NCBI GenBank assembly: GCA_000471925.1
Contig: CP006668.1
Location: 2,232,001-2,296,000 of the forward strand
From: Ralstonia pickettii DTP0602
Lineage (GTDB): Bacteria; Pseudomonadota; Gammaproteobacteria; Burkholderiales; Burkholderiaceae
Direction: 5' to 3'
Length of the DNA: 64,000 nucleotides
Under the pieces are notes generated by a model. That model saw only the letters and a program-made list of their open reading frames with translations. It made no database searches and was not told the origin of the DNA. The position numbers and the translations under genes are program-made. Positions within the stretch are counted from its first letter, which is position 1. Each line of letters opens with the position of its first letter. Shown here piece after piece: positions 7,942-17,578 of this stretch.

Positions 7942-9369
7942 TCAGTTGAAGCGCACGTACTCGAAATCCACCGGCTGGCGGTTGATGCCCATTACCGGCG
8001 GCGCGATCCAGTTGGCGAACTTGCCCGGCTCGACCACGCGGCCCATCAGGCTGGCGACGAAGGCGCGGTCGCCTTCGGAGGGCAGCCACTGGTCACGGAA
8101 GTCGCGCCATTCGGCCTCGGAGATCACGCGGCCGTCCGGCGATACCTTGACGCCGGCCAGCGCGCCGATATTGCGGTGGAAGGCCTTGTGCGGGACCTTC
8201 AGGCGGAACGGGATGCCGGCCTTCTCGATGACCTTGTTCCAGCGCTCCACGCCGCCCATGCTGTCCTTGATGTAGTCGTCGCGCAGCACTTCATTGAGTG
8301 CGTTGAGCATCGGCACTTCCTTCTCGGTCAGCTGGCCGTTCTGCGCCTGCAGGATGCGGTAGGTCTGGCCCTTGAGCACGTGGTCGTCCACGCGCTTGCC
8401 TTCTTCGTAGCGGCCCTTGAGGCCGGTGCTGTAGAAGGTGGCGGCGTTGCTCGACTCATCGGCGCCGAACAGGTCGATGGTCACGCTGTAGTGGAAGTTC
8501 AGGTAACGCTGCAAGGTCGGCAGGTCGATCACGCCGGCCGCGCGCAGCTTGGCGGGATCATCGGTCTTCAGTTCGTTCATCACCTGGCAGGTGCGCTGGA
8601 TCACGCGCGACACCCCGCTCTCGCCCACGAACATGTGATGCGCTTCCTCGGTCAGCATGAACTTGGTGGTGCGGGCCAGCGGGTCGAATGCGCTTTCGGC
8701 CAGCGCGCACAGCTGGAACTTGCCGTCGCGGTCGGTGAAGTAGGTGAACATGAAGAACGACAGCCAGTCCGGCGTCTGCTCGTTGAACGCCTGCAGGATG
8801 CGGGGGTTGTCCTGCTGGCCGCTGCGGCGCTCCAGCAGCGCCTCGCCTTCCTCGCGCCCGTCGCGGCCGAAGTACTTGTGCAGCAGGTAGACCATGGCCC
8901 ACAGGTGACGGCCCTCTTCCACGTTCACCTGGAACAGGTTGCGCAGGTCGTACATGCTGGGCGCGGTCAGGCCGAGGTGGCGCTGCTGTTCGACCGATGC
9001 CGGTTCCGTATCGCCCTGCGTCACGATGATGCGGCGCAGGTTCGCGCGGTATTCGCCGGGCACGTCCTGCCACGCGTCCTCGCCCTTGTGGTCGCCGAAG
9101 TGGATCTTGCGGTTGGCCTCGGCCGGGTTCAGGAAGATGCCCCAGCGGTAGTCCGGCATCTTGACGTGCCCGAAGTGGGCCCAGCCCTGCGGATCGACGC
9201 TGATGGCGGTGCGCAGGTAGATGTCATGGCTGTGCGAGCCTTCCGGGCCCATGTCGTTCCACCAGCTCAGGTAGTTGGGCTGCCACTGCTCGAGCGCGCG
9301 CTGCAGGGTGCGGTCTTCGCTCAGGTTGACGTTGTTGGGGATCTTGTCGCTGTAGTTGATGCCGGACAT
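7942..9369 (-). CDS. boxB: Benzoyl-CoA 2,3-epoxidase oxygenase component BoxB
   Basis: BoxB is the diiron oxygenase that converts benzoyl-CoA to its 2,3-epoxide with electrons from BoxA. The 475-residue product matches the family along its length. Diiron-type ligands are visible in NVEEGRHLW (about residue 150) and LTEEAHHMF (about residue 240). The ATG at 9369 has an AGGAG about 8 nt upstream. It sits 56 nt after boxC and before boxA, the usual order of the aerobic benzoyl-CoA operon. Confidence 0.97.
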   Translation of the reverse strand: MSGINYSDKIPNNVNLSEDRTLQRALEQWQPNYLSWWNDMGPEGSHSHDIYLRTAISVDPQGWAHFGHVKMPDYRWGIFLNPAEANRKIHFGDHKGEDAWQDVPGEYRANLRRIIVTQGDTEPASVEQQRHLGLTAPSMYDLRNLFQVNVEEGRHLWAMVYLLHKYFGRDGREEGEALLERRSGQQDNPRILQAFNEQTPDWLSFFMFTYFTDRDGKFQLCALAESAFDPLARTTKFMLTEEAHHMFVGESGVSRVIQRTCQVMNELKTDDPAKLRAAGVIDLPTLQRYLNFHYSVTIDLFGADESSNAATFYSTGLKGRYEEGKRVDDHVLKGQTYRILQAQNGQLTEKEVPMLNALNEVLRDDYIKDSMGGVERWNKVIEKAGIPFRLKVPHKAFHRNIGALAGVKVSPDGRVISEAEWRDFRDQWLPSEGDRAFVASLMGRVVEPGKFANWIAPPVMGINRQPVDFEYVRFN

Positions 9370-9425
9370 GGTGGTCTCCTTCGGGGGACGATTCGGTTGT
9401 CGTTTGGTTCGCGGTGGGTGCTGGA

Positions 9426-11084
9426 TCAGACGCGGTTCCAGTCGAAGGCGGCCTTGTCGCCCTTGCCGTAGACCTTGAGCGCACCCTTGTCGCCGACGGC
9501 GTTGGGGCGCTGGAAGATCCAGTTCTGCCAAGCGGTCAACCGGCCGAAGATGCGGGTGAACATGTTTTCCTGGCCGTTGAAGCGCAGGTTGGCTTCCATG
9601 CCGGTGAGCGCATCGGGCGACATCGCCACGCGTTCTTCCAGCGCGATGCGCACTTCGTCGGTCCAGTCGATATCGTCGGGGTTGGCGGTGACCAGACCCA
9701 GCGCATAAGCGGCATCGGCATCGAGCGGCTGGCCGGCCTTGGCGCGCACGGCATCGAGCGCGGGCTGTTCGTCGTAGAAGCGGCGGCCCAGGCGGCTCTG
9801 GCCGGTGGCCATCGGGTACAGGCCGAAATTGACTTCCGCCACGGTGATCTTCGGCGCGCGCGCCTCGTCGTCCGGCAGCGCCAGGTGGTAGCTGCGGTCG
9901 CAGGCCAGCGCCAGTTCCAGGAAGGTGCCGGCAAAGCACGACTCCGGCTCGATCAGCGCGAACAGGCTGCGCGACGACACATCCAGGCGGCTCAGCGTGC
10001 GGCGCAGCAGGCCGATGGTCTCGCGCACCAGCCAGTGGTCCTTGTGCGCCAGCAATGTGGCGTCGGTGGCAAGCACTGCGGCGGCGTCGCCGGCGGTCTT
10101 GATCAGCCAGGTGCCGATGTCCAGTTCATTGGTGCGCATCGACAGGATCGCGTCTTCCAGTTCGCGCGCCAGTTGCAGCGGGTACCAGGCGGCGCCGGCT
10201 GCCACAATCTCTTCGATGCTTTGCGGCTGTGCGCCGGTGGGCGCCTTGACCGTGAAGGTGGCGCTGCGGCCGGCGCGGTCGATCTCGACCGTCACGTGCG
10301 TGTAGCGCAGCGCATCGGCGTCGATGGTCCGCTCGATCGGCGCGAGTGCCACGCCCTGCGCATCGGCCGGGCGGTCGCTCTGCGCGGCCAGCGCCAGCGC
10401 GCGCTCCTGCACCTTCTGCGCGAACACCGCCGGCTTGGCGATATCGTCGACCAGGCGCCAGTCCTTGGCCCGCTGGCCGCGCACGCCTTCGGTGGTGGTG
10501 CAGAAGATGTCGGCCAGGTCATGGCGCACACGGCGCTTGTCGGTCACCCGGGTCAGGCCGCCGGTGCCCGGCAGCACGCCCAGCAGCGGCACTTCAGGCA
10601 GGCTGACGGCCGACGAGCGGTCGTCCACCAGCAGGATCTCGTCGCAGGCCAGCGCCAGTTCATAGCCGCCGCCGGCGCAGGCGCCGTTGACCGCGGCCAG
10701 GAACTTCAGGCCGCTGTGCTGCGACGAGTCCTCGATGCCGTTGCGGGTCTCGTTGGTGAACTTGCAGAAGTTGACCTTCCACGCATGGCTGCTGACGCCC
10801 AGCATGAAGATATTGGCGCCGGAGCAGAACACCTTGTCCTTGCCGCTGGTGACGACCACCGTGCGCACTTCCGGATGCTCGAAGCGGATGCGGTTGAGCG
10901 CATCGTTCAGTTCGATGTCGACGCCGAGGTCATAGCTGTTGAGCTTGAGCTTGTAGCCGGGACGCAGGCCGGCGTTCTCGTCGATGTCCACCGCCAGCGT
11001 GGCGACAGGGCCCTCGAACTTGAGCTTCAGGTGCTTGTACTGGGAGGGGTCGGTCTGGTATTCGACGCGGGGGGCGATGGTCAC
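9426..11084 (-). CDS. boxC: 2,3-epoxybenzoyl-CoA dihydrolase (ring-cleaving) BoxC
   Basis: BoxC opens the 2,3-epoxybenzoyl-CoA ring hydrolytically to 3,4-dehydroadipyl-CoA semialdehyde and formate. It is a 552-residue double crotonase-fold enzyme: the first half has the oxyanion-hole segments KVFCSGANIFMLG and NGACAGGGYELALACDE, and the second half repeats a weaker version at FAGTFLELALACDR. A GTG start at 11084 is chosen because AGAGGAG lies about 8 nt upstream; an ATG at 11111 would place that site inside the coding region. It is the first gene of boxCBA and has TGCA-type operators just upstream. Confidence 0.95.
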   Translation of the reverse strand: MTIAPRVEYQTDPSQYKHLKLKFEGPVATLAVDIDENAGLRPGYKLKLNSYDLGVDIELNDALNRIRFEHPEVRTVVVTSGKDKVFCSGANIFMLGVSSHAWKVNFCKFTNETRNGIEDSSQHSGLKFLAAVNGACAGGGYELALACDEILLVDDRSSAVSLPEVPLLGVLPGTGGLTRVTDKRRVRHDLADIFCTTTEGVRGQRAKDWRLVDDIAKPAVFAQKVQERALALAAQSDRPADAQGVALAPIERTIDADALRYTHVTVEIDRAGRSATFTVKAPTGAQPQSIEEIVAAGAAWYPLQLARELEDAILSMRTNELDIGTWLIKTAGDAAAVLATDATLLAHKDHWLVRETIGLLRRTLSRLDVSSRSLFALIEPESCFAGTFLELALACDRSYHLALPDDEARAPKITVAEVNFGLYPMATGQSRLGRRFYDEQPALDAVRAKAGQPLDADAAYALGLVTANPDDIDWTDEVRIALEERVAMSPDALTGMEANLRFNGQENMFTRIFGRLTAWQNWIFQRPNAVGDKGALKVYGKGDKAAFDWNRV

Positions 11085-11106
11085 GGCGGTGTCTCCTCTG
11101 CGAAAC

Positions 11107-11186
11107 TGCACTATCGTGCACGAACAGGAATCTAGTGAGACGAACTATAGTTCATCATTCGAATTCCATGCAAGCACTATTGTGCA
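11107..11186. promoter_or_regulatory. Two BoxR-type operators upstream of boxC
   Basis: A TGCA-N6-TGCA element lies at 11107-11120 (TGCACTATCGTGCA) and a close relative at 11173-11186 (AGCACTATTGTGCA). They are 22-102 bp upstream of the boxC start. TGCA repeats are known recognition elements of BzdR, the homologue of BoxR in anaerobic benzoate degraders. Two further sites of the same pattern flank the boxR start, supporting one regulator for the locus. Confidence 0.7.
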
Positions 11187-11256
11187 GATTTTTAGAGAAG
11201 CGTCGCGCGATGCTCCTGTACCACCTTCATGGGCCCAAGGAAGTGGCCGGCTCGCA

Positions 11257-12219
11257 TCAGGCCGGCATGCGCAGGGCGTTTCGCACCAACTCGCGCAACG
11301 CGGCAAAGGTTGGCTCCAGCGGCTGCGCGCTGGTGTCCAGCGCGAACTCCGCCTTGGAATAGAACGCCGCGCGGCCCGCCAGGATATGGCGCAGGTCTTC
11401 CATCGCCTCCTTGCTGGCCGCCATCGGCCGGAAGTCACCCTGCGCGCGCACGCGCTCCATATGGTCTACCGGGTCAGCCTGCAGCCACACCGTGGTGCAG
11501 TGGGCGAGCAGCAGATTGAAGGTGGCCGGGTCCGACACCAGTCCGCCAGGCGTGGCGATCACCGCTTCGGGATAGATCTGGATGGCTTCTTCCACCGCGC
11601 GGCGTTCGTAGCGGCGGTAGGCGTTCATGCCGTAGAGGCCCTGGATCTCGGCAATGCTGCAGCCGGCAAACTTCTCGATCTCGCGGCTCAGCTCGACAAA
11701 AGGAAAGCCCAGGTTTTCCGCCAGCATGCCGCCCAGCGTGGTCTTGCCGGCGCCACGCAGCCCAATCAGCGCCACCCGCGAGCTGCGCGCGGCCTGCCCG
11801 GCGTTCTCGCCGCCGGTACCGAGCATCTCGCCCACGGCAATGCGCACGCGCCGCAGCGTGGCTTCGTCGCGTTGCTCCAGCAGTTCGCGCAGCAGGATCC
11901 ATTCGGGCGAAGAGGTGGTCACGTCGCCCAGCAGCCCGGCCAGCGAGCACTGCAGCGCGTCGGCAATGTGCTGCAGCACCAGGATGGAAGCGTTGCCGCT
12001 GCCGTACTCCAGGTTGGCCAGGTGCCGCTCCGACACGCCGGCCGCGTGCGCCGCGGCTTTGCGCGTCAGGCCGCGGCGAGCGCGCAGCTCGCGCACGCGC
12101 TCGCCCAGCGCGACCAGGAACGGGTTTTTCTCCCCGCTGCTGGCGGCAGCGACGCCTGAATCATGATGCAGATCGGCATCCCGGGTTAACCCAGACTCAT
12201 GCAATATAGTGCTTGACAT
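11257..12219 (-). CDS. boxR: BoxR/BzdR-type benzoyl-CoA-responsive repressor
   Basis: This 320-residue regulator joins an XRE-type helix-turn-helix (about residues 37-92, with RRGLTRKAAAHAAGVSERHL) to a shikimate-kinase-like domain starting near residue 145, whose Walker A is GLRGAGKTT. In the BoxR/BzdR family the kinase-like part binds benzoyl-CoA and releases DNA. The gene is upstream of boxC on the same strand and divergent from the cupin/boxD arm. The ATG at 12219 lacks a strong ribosome site, and an operator-like TGCA repeat overlaps its first codons, which would allow tight autoregulation. Confidence 0.93.
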   Translation of the reverse strand: MSSTILHESGLTRDADLHHDSGVAAASSGEKNPFLVALGERVRELRARRGLTRKAAAHAAGVSERHLANLEYGSGNASILVLQHIADALQCSLAGLLGDVTTSSPEWILLRELLEQRDEATLRRVRIAVGEMLGTGGENAGQAARSSRVALIGLRGAGKTTLGGMLAENLGFPFVELSREIEKFAGCSIAEIQGLYGMNAYRRYERRAVEEAIQIYPEAVIATPGGLVSDPATFNLLLAHCTTVWLQADPVDHMERVRAQGDFRPMAASKEAMEDLRHILAGRAAFYSKAEFALDTSAQPLEPTFAALRELVRNALRMPA

Positions 12220-12262
12220 GATTTCTCGGTGGTCCTATTTTTCATACATGCACAATAATGCA
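12200..12262. promoter_or_regulatory. Two BoxR-type operators between boxR and the boxD arm
   Basis: TGCAATATAGTGCT (12200-12213) overlaps the first codons of boxR and TGCACAATAATGCA (12249-12262) lies 50 bp before the next plus-strand gene. Both have the TGCA-N6-TGC(A/T) form seen upstream of boxC. Their position suits repression of both divergent transcripts by BoxR. Confidence 0.7.
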
Positions 12263-12311
12263 TGAAGCCAGCGATAGCAACTGGCGAATCAGACGGAGCC
12301 CCCCTCTTCTT

Positions 12312-12788
12312 ATGTCCCGCACCCTGTCCCCAACTGAATTCCGCAGCCAGATCGCGCAGCTCACCGTGCAACTGGCAGGCCGCCCGCTCGATGCGGCACT
12401 CGACGCCTGGCTCAATGCCGAGCACGGCGCCGGCAGCCCTACCTACCAGCAACTGAAGGAAGCCTGCCAGGCCGGAGTGGCCGAAGGCTGGCTGTGCGAC
12501 CGTGAAGGCGGCGGCATCCGCTACGGCCGCATCTTCAAGCCTGCCGACGACCTGCATGGCTTCTCGGTGGACGTGGTCGACATGCAGGACATTGCCGGCC
12601 CGCACCATACCCATCCCAATGGCGAGATCGACCTGATCATGCCGCTCGAGGGCGACGCGCAGTTCGACGGCCGCCCCGCCGGCTGGCTGGTGTGCCCGCC
12701 GGGCAGCGCCCACCGCCCCACCGTCAGCAACGGCCGCGCGCTGGTGCTCTACCTGCTGCCGGAAGGCCGCATCGACTTCACGCGCTGA
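12312..12788 (+). CDS. Cupin-like DUF4863 family protein in the box locus
   Basis: This 158-residue protein of unknown role has both halves of a cupin metal site: HTHPNGE followed by IDLIMPLEG (motif 1) and PPGSAH with a downstream asparagine (motif 2). The family resembles DUF4863; some relatives are named 4-hydroxylaminobenzoate lyase, but nothing here shows that activity. It is the first gene of the plus-strand arm, ends 7 nt before boxD, and has a TGCA-type operator upstream, so it is probably induced with the benzoate pathway. The start at ATG 12312 is where homology-like sequence begins; no strong ribosome site is seen. Confidence 0.75.
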   Translation: MSRTLSPTEFRSQIAQLTVQLAGRPLDAALDAWLNAEHGAGSPTYQQLKEACQAGVAEGWLCDREGGGIRYGRIFKPADDLHGFSVDVVDMQDIAGPHHTHPNGEIDLIMPLEGDAQFDGRPAGWLVCPPGSAHRPTVSNGRALVLYLLPEGRIDFTR

Positions 12789-12795
12789 GATCCCC

Positions 12796-14343
12796 ATGAC
12801 TGAATTGCTTTCCAACTACCTCGGCGGCAAGTGGCAAGCCGGCAGCGGTGCCGGCACGGCGCTGTTCGATCCGGTGCTCGGCGGTGAGCTGGTGCGCGTG
12901 GACGCCACCGGGCTGGACCTGGCGGCCGGTTTCGCCTTCGCGCGCGAACAGGGCGGTGCCGCACTGCGCGCACTGAGCTACCGCCAGCGTGCCGCGCTGC
13001 TGGCCGAGGTCGTCAAGGTGCTGCAGGCCAACCGCGACGCCTACTACGAGATCGCCACCGCCAACAGCGGTACTGTGAAGAACGACTCGGCGGTCGACAT
13101 CGACGGCGGCATCTTCACGCTGGGCACGTATGCAAAGCTGGGCGACACGCTCGGCGACCGGCATTACCTGCTCGATGGCGAGGCCGCGCGCCTCGGCAAG
13201 GATCCGCTGTTCCAGTCGCAGCACGTGCTGGTGCCCACGCGCGGCGTGGCGCTGTTTATCAATGCTTTCAACTTCCCGAGCTGGGGCCTGTGGGAGAAGG
13301 CCGCGCCCGCGCTGCTGGCCGGCGTGCCGGTGATCGTCAAACCCGCCACGGCCACTGCCTGGCTGACCCAGCGCATGGTGCGCGACGTGGTCGAGGCCGG
13401 CGTGCTGCCTGCGGGTGCATTGTCGGTGGTGTGCGGCAGCTCGGCCGGACTGCTCGACCAGTTGCAGCCGTTCGACGTGGTGTCGTTCACCGGCTCGGCC
13501 GATACGGCTGCGGTGATCCGTTCGCATCCGGCGATCGCGCAGCGCTCGGTGCGCGTGAATATCGAGGCGGACAGCATCAATTCCGCGGTATTGCTGCCGA
13601 GCGATAGCCCGGACACCGCCGCCTTCGACCTGCTGGTCAAGGAAGTGGTGCGCGAGATGACGGTCAAGTCCGGGCAGAAGTGCACGGCGATCCGGCGCGT
13701 GTTCGTGCCCGAGGCGCTGTACGGGCAAGCGGCGGAGGCCATCGGTGCGCGTCTGTCGAAAGTCACCGTGGGCAACCCGCGCAACGACGCCGTGCGCATG
13801 GGCGCGCTGGTCAGCCGCGCACAGTTCAACGCCGTACAGGAAGGCCTGGCAAACCTGCGCAAGCATGCCAAGGTGCTGCATGACGGCACGCAGCAGCTGC
13901 TGGTCGATGCCGATCCCGCCGTTGCCTGCTGCATCGGCCCGACTTTGCTCGGCGCCAACGATGCGGACGCTGCCGCCGCGGTGCATGACACCGAAGTCTT
14001 CGGCCCCGTCGCCACGCTGCTGCCCTACCGCGATACCGCCCACGCGCTCGCGCTGGTGCGCCGCGGCCAGGGCTCGCTGGTGACATCGCTCTATGGCAGC
14101 AACGCTCCGGCGCTGGGCGCCGCAGCGGTGGCGTTGGCCGACAGCCACGGCCGCGTGCATGTGATCTCGCCCGACGTCGCGCAACTGCACACCGGCCACG
14201 GCAACGTGATGCCGCAATCGCTGCACGGCGGCCCCGGCCGCGCCGGCGGCGGTGAAGAACTGGGCGGCCTGCGCGCGCTGAATTTCTACCACCGTCGCAG
14301 CGCCATCCAGGCCAGCACCGCGGTGCTCGACACCCTCGCCTGA
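12796..14343 (+). CDS. boxD: 3,4-dehydroadipyl-CoA semialdehyde dehydrogenase BoxD
   Basis: BoxD oxidises the semialdehyde made by BoxC to 3,4-dehydroadipyl-CoA, using NADP. The 515-residue protein has the aldehyde dehydrogenase fold with the NAD(P)-binding [11 protein letters not shown] segment and the catalytic cysteine in [10 protein letters not shown] (about residue 296). The general-base region reads [11 protein letters not shown] rather than the common LELGGK, as in PaaZ/BoxD-type enzymes. It begins 7 nt after the cupin gene and is followed 83 nt later by the ligase gene. Confidence 0.95.
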   Translation: MTELLSNYLGGKWQAGSGAGTALFDPVLGGELVRVDATGLDLAAGFAFAREQGGAALRALSYRQRAALLAEVVKVLQANRDAYYEIATANSGTVKNDSAVDIDGGIFTLGTYAKLGDTLGDRHYLLDGEAARLGKDPLFQSQHVLVPTRGVALFINAFNFPSWGLWEKAAPALLAGVPVIVKPATATAWLTQRMVRDVVEAGVLPAGALSVVCGSSAGLLDQLQPFDVVSFTGSADTAAVIRSHPAIAQRSVRVNIEADSINSAVLLPSDSPDTAAFDLLVKEVVREMTVKSGQKCTAIRRVFVPEALYGQAAEAIGARLSKVTVGNPRNDAVRMGALVSRAQFNAVQEGLANLRKHAKVLHDGTQQLLVDADPAVACCIGPTLLGANDADAAAAVHDTEVFGPVATLLPYRDTAHALALVRRGQGSLVTSLYGSNAPALGAAAVALADSHGRVHVISPDVAQLHTGHGNVMPQSLHGGPGRAGGGEELGGLRALNFYHRRSAIQASTAVLDTLA

Positions 14344-14426
14344 CAGTCAGCCATCCGGCTTTACCGCGCCGCCACGTCCGCATGGCGGCGCGCAGCACAC
14401 CGTACACCAGAAACGGGGAGACACGC

Positions 14427-16031
14427 ATGACCGCCATCACCGCAGACGTCCCGGTCCAGCCACCGGGCACGTCCTTCAACTTTGCCGCGCACCTGCTCGG
14501 CTGCAATGCGGGGCGCACCGGCAAGGCCGCCTATATCGACGACGACGGCCAGCTTACCTATGGCGAGCTGGCGCAGCGGGTGCGCCGCCTGGCCGCCGCG
14601 CTGCTCGATGCCGGCATCCGCCGCGAGGAGCGCGTGCTGCTGCTGATGCACGACTGCACCGACTGGCCGGTGTGCTTCCTCGGCGCGATGTATGCCGGCA
14701 TCGTGCCTGTTGCCGTCAACACGCTGCTGACCGCCGACGACTACGCCTACATGCTGCAGCACAGCCGCGCGCAGGCGGTGCTGGTCTCGGCCGCGCTGCT
14801 GCCGCTGCTGCAGGACGCCCTGGCGCGGCCCGGGCATGAAGTGGGCAAGGTGTTCGTGTCGCGGGCGCGCGGACCGCTGCCGGACGGCATGGTGGCGCTC
14901 GATACCGTGCTCGCCACGCAAACGCCATTGTCCGCGCCTGCCGCGACCAGTCCCGACGATCCCGGCTTCTGGCTCTATTCGTCCGGCTCGACGGGGCAGC
15001 CCAAGGGCGTGGTGCACAGCCACGGCAATCCGTACTGGACGGCCGCCCTGTATGCGGGCCCCGTGCTCGGCCTGCAGGAACAGGACATCTGCTTCTCCGC
15101 GGCCAAGCTCTATTTCGCCTATGGGCTCGGCAACGGCCTCAGCTTCCCGCTAAGCGTGGGCGCGACGGTGGTGCTGATGGCCGAACGGCCCACGCCCGAA
15201 GCCAACTTCCGCCGCTGGCGCGAGCAGAAGCCCACCGTGTTCTTCGGCGCGCCCACGGGCTATGCCGGCATGCTCGCTTCGCCGGCGCTGCCCGCGCGCG
15301 ATGAGGTGGCACTGCGGTTGTGCTCGTCCGCCGGTGAGGCGTTGCCCGCCGACATCGGCCAGCGCTTCACCGCGCATTTCGGGTGCGAGATCATCGACGG
15401 CATCGGTTCCACCGAGATGCTGCATATCTTCCTGTCCAACCGGCCCGGCCAGGTGCGCTATGGCACTACCGGCTGGCCGGTGCCGGGCTACACCATCGAG
15501 CTGCGCGACGAGGAAGGCCGCCCGGTGCCCGACGGCGAAATCGGCGACCTCTATATCCAGGGCCCCAGCGCCGCCATGATGTACTGGGCCAACCGCGAGA
15601 AGTCGCGCGAGACCTTCCACCGCGGCTGGACCAAGAGCGGCGACAAGTATGTGCGCAATCCCGACGGCACCTACAGCTACGCCGGTCGCAGCGACGACAT
15701 GCTCAAGGTCAGCGGCATCTACGTGTCGCCGTTCGAGGTCGAGGCCACGCTGGTGCAGCACCCTGCAGTGCTGGAAGCCGCGGTGATCGGCGTGCCCGAC
15801 CCTGAAGGACTGGTCAAGACCAAGGCCTTCGTGGTGCTGAAGGCGGGCGCGCAGCTTGGCGATGGCGAGCTGAAGGCCTTCGTCAAGGAGCGGCTGGCCG
15901 CCTACAAATACCCGCGCGCGATCGAGTTCGTCGATGCACTGCCCAAGACCGCCACGGGCAAGATCCAGCGTTTCGTATTGCGCGAGCGCGAACTGAAGGC
16001 CGCCGAAAAGCGTGCCGCAGCGGTGGCATGA
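14427..16031 (+). CDS. bclA: Benzoate-CoA ligase
   Basis: This 534-residue enzyme activates benzoate to benzoyl-CoA with ATP, the entry step of the pathway. The adenylate-forming signature YSSGSTGQPKG, the A5-like GIGSTEM, the hinge region GRSDDMLKVSGIYVSP and the C-terminal catalytic lysine in PKTATGKIQR are all present. The ATG at 14427 follows a GGGGAG with 6 nt spacing; an upstream in-frame ATG has no such site. Its 3' end is 47 nt before the transporter gene. Confidence 0.94.
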   Translation: MTAITADVPVQPPGTSFNFAAHLLGCNAGRTGKAAYIDDDGQLTYGELAQRVRRLAAALLDAGIRREERVLLLMHDCTDWPVCFLGAMYAGIVPVAVNTLLTADDYAYMLQHSRAQAVLVSAALLPLLQDALARPGHEVGKVFVSRARGPLPDGMVALDTVLATQTPLSAPAATSPDDPGFWLYSSGSTGQPKGVVHSHGNPYWTAALYAGPVLGLQEQDICFSAAKLYFAYGLGNGLSFPLSVGATVVLMAERPTPEANFRRWREQKPTVFFGAPTGYAGMLASPALPARDEVALRLCSSAGEALPADIGQRFTAHFGCEIIDGIGSTEMLHIFLSNRPGQVRYGTTGWPVPGYTIELRDEEGRPVPDGEIGDLYIQGPSAAMMYWANREKSRETFHRGWTKSGDKYVRNPDGTYSYAGRSDDMLKVSGIYVSPFEVEATLVQHPAVLEAAVIGVPDPEGLVKTKAFVVLKAGAQLGDGELKAFVKERLAAYKYPRAIEFVDALPKTATGKIQRFVLRERELKAAEKRAAAVA

Positions 16032-16078
16032 CCGGCAACGCCGGCTGCCCCGCCATACCACCATACCGGAGACAAACC

Positions 16079-17443
16079 ATGCGTCAGATCGATGTCCACA
16101 AGCTGGCCGACGAGGCCCGCTTTAGCCGCTTCCATGCGCTTATCCTGTTCTGGTGCGCGATCATCATCATCTTCGACGGCTATGACCTGGCCGTCGCCGG
16201 CATCGCGCTGCCATCGATCATGAAGGAAATGGGCGTGACCGCCACCAGCGCGGGCTTTATGGTCAGTTCGGCGCTGTTCGGCATGATGTTCGGCGCGATC
16301 TTCCTCGGCACCGTGGCCGACCGCATCGGCAGGCGCCGCGCTATCGCCATCTGCATCCTGCTGTTCAGCGCCTTTACCGCGGCCGCGGGCTTTACCAGTG
16401 ACCCGGTGACGTTCAGCATCACGCGCTTCCTGGCGGGGCTGGGCATCGGCGGCGTGATGCCCAACGTGGTGGCGCAGATGACCGAGTACTCGCCACGCAA
16501 GCTGCGCGGCACGCTGGTGACGCTGATGTTCAGCGGCTATTCGGTCGGCGGCATGTTGGCCGCGCTGCTGGGCAAGGGGCTGATCGAGAGCTATGGCTGG
16601 CAGTCGGTTTTCCTCGCCGCCGGCCTGCCGGTGCTGCTGGTCCCGCTGGTGCTGCGCTCGCTGCCGGAGTCGATGCCCTACCTGCTCCGCACCGGCCAGA
16701 CCGACGCCCTGCAATCCGTGGTATCGCGCCTGGTGCCTTCGCATCGCGCGCAAGCCGGCGACGTCTTCACGCTGGCTGCCGACGACAAGGCCGGCAGCGC
16801 GCCGATCCGCCGCCTGTTCCAGGACGGCCGCGGCTTCAGCACGGTGATGTTCTGGGTGGCGTTCTTCATGTGCCTGTTCATGGTGTACGCGCTCAGCTCG
16901 TGGCTGACAAAACTGATGGCCGGCGCGGGCTACAGCCTGGGCTCGGCGCTGACTTTCGTGCTGGTGCTGAACTTCGGCGCGATGATCGGTGCGATCGGTG
17001 GCGGCTGGCTGGCCGACCGGCTGCCGATCAAGTACGTGCTGATCGGCATGTACTCGCTGGCCGCGGTGTCGATCACGCTGCTGGGCTACCCGATGCCGAG
17101 CGCCGCGCTGTTCGTCGTGGTGGGACTGGCCGGCGCCTCCACCATCGGCACGCAGATCGTTACCTATGCCTATGCGGGCCAGTTCTACCCGATGGCGGTG
17201 CGTGGCACCGGCATCGGCTGGGCGTCGGGCGTGGGGCGCAGCGGCGCGATCCTGGCGCCGATCGTGATTGGCGTGCTGGTGGGGATGTCGCTGCCGTTGC
17301 AGCAGAACTTCATGGCGATTGCGATTCCGGCGGTGATTGCGGTGGTGGCGGTGGCGCTGATTGATAACCGGCGGTCGGCGTCGGCGCAGGCGCAGGCGGG
17401 AATTGGTGTGGTGGCGCCTGCGGCTGCGGTAAAGGAGGCTTGA
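16079..17443 (+). CDS. benK: AAHS-family benzoate/aromatic acid:H+ symporter
   Basis: This 454-residue major facilitator protein has about 12 hydrophobic segments. FDGYDLAVAGIALP in the first helix and DRIGRRRA in the loop between helices 2 and 3 are hallmarks of the aromatic acid:H+ symporter family. Its place directly behind the benzoate-CoA ligase points to benzoate uptake. The ATG at 16079 has GGAG 7 nt upstream. The substrate is inferred from context; the symbol is by analogy with BenK. Confidence 0.88.
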   Translation: MRQIDVHKLADEARFSRFHALILFWCAIIIIFDGYDLAVAGIALPSIMKEMGVTATSAGFMVSSALFGMMFGAIFLGTVADRIGRRRAIAICILLFSAFTAAAGFTSDPVTFSITRFLAGLGIGGVMPNVVAQMTEYSPRKLRGTLVTLMFSGYSVGGMLAALLGKGLIESYGWQSVFLAAGLPVLLVPLVLRSLPESMPYLLRTGQTDALQSVVSRLVPSHRAQAGDVFTLAADDKAGSAPIRRLFQDGRGFSTVMFWVAFFMCLFMVYALSSWLTKLMAGAGYSLGSALTFVLVLNFGAMIGAIGGGWLADRLPIKYVLIGMYSLAAVSITLLGYPMPSAALFVVVGLAGASTIGTQIVTYAYAGQFYPMAVRGTGIGWASGVGRSGAILAPIVIGVLVGMSLPLQQNFMAIAIPAVIAVVAVALIDNRRSASAQAQAGIGVVAPAAAVKEA

Positions 17444-17509
17444 GAAGCCGAGGGTGTGTAGCGGTCGTATGCCAATGCGCTGGGTGCAGGCCTCCACGCC
17501 TTGCGAACG

Positions 17510-17545
17510 CTCCCTTCTCCCGCAGGCGGGAGAGGGGAGCGAACC
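17510..17545. repeat. REP-like palindrome copy 3
   Basis: Arms CTCCCTTCTCCCGC (17510-17523) and GCGGGAGAGGGGAG (17526-17539) pair with one mismatch around a 2 nt loop, followed by CGAACCG. It sits between the convergent ends of the benzoate transporter and the ycaC-like gene. Confidence 0.8.
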
Positions 17546-17578
17546 GACCGTTCGCCAGACCTATCGCGGTTCCTCAGC

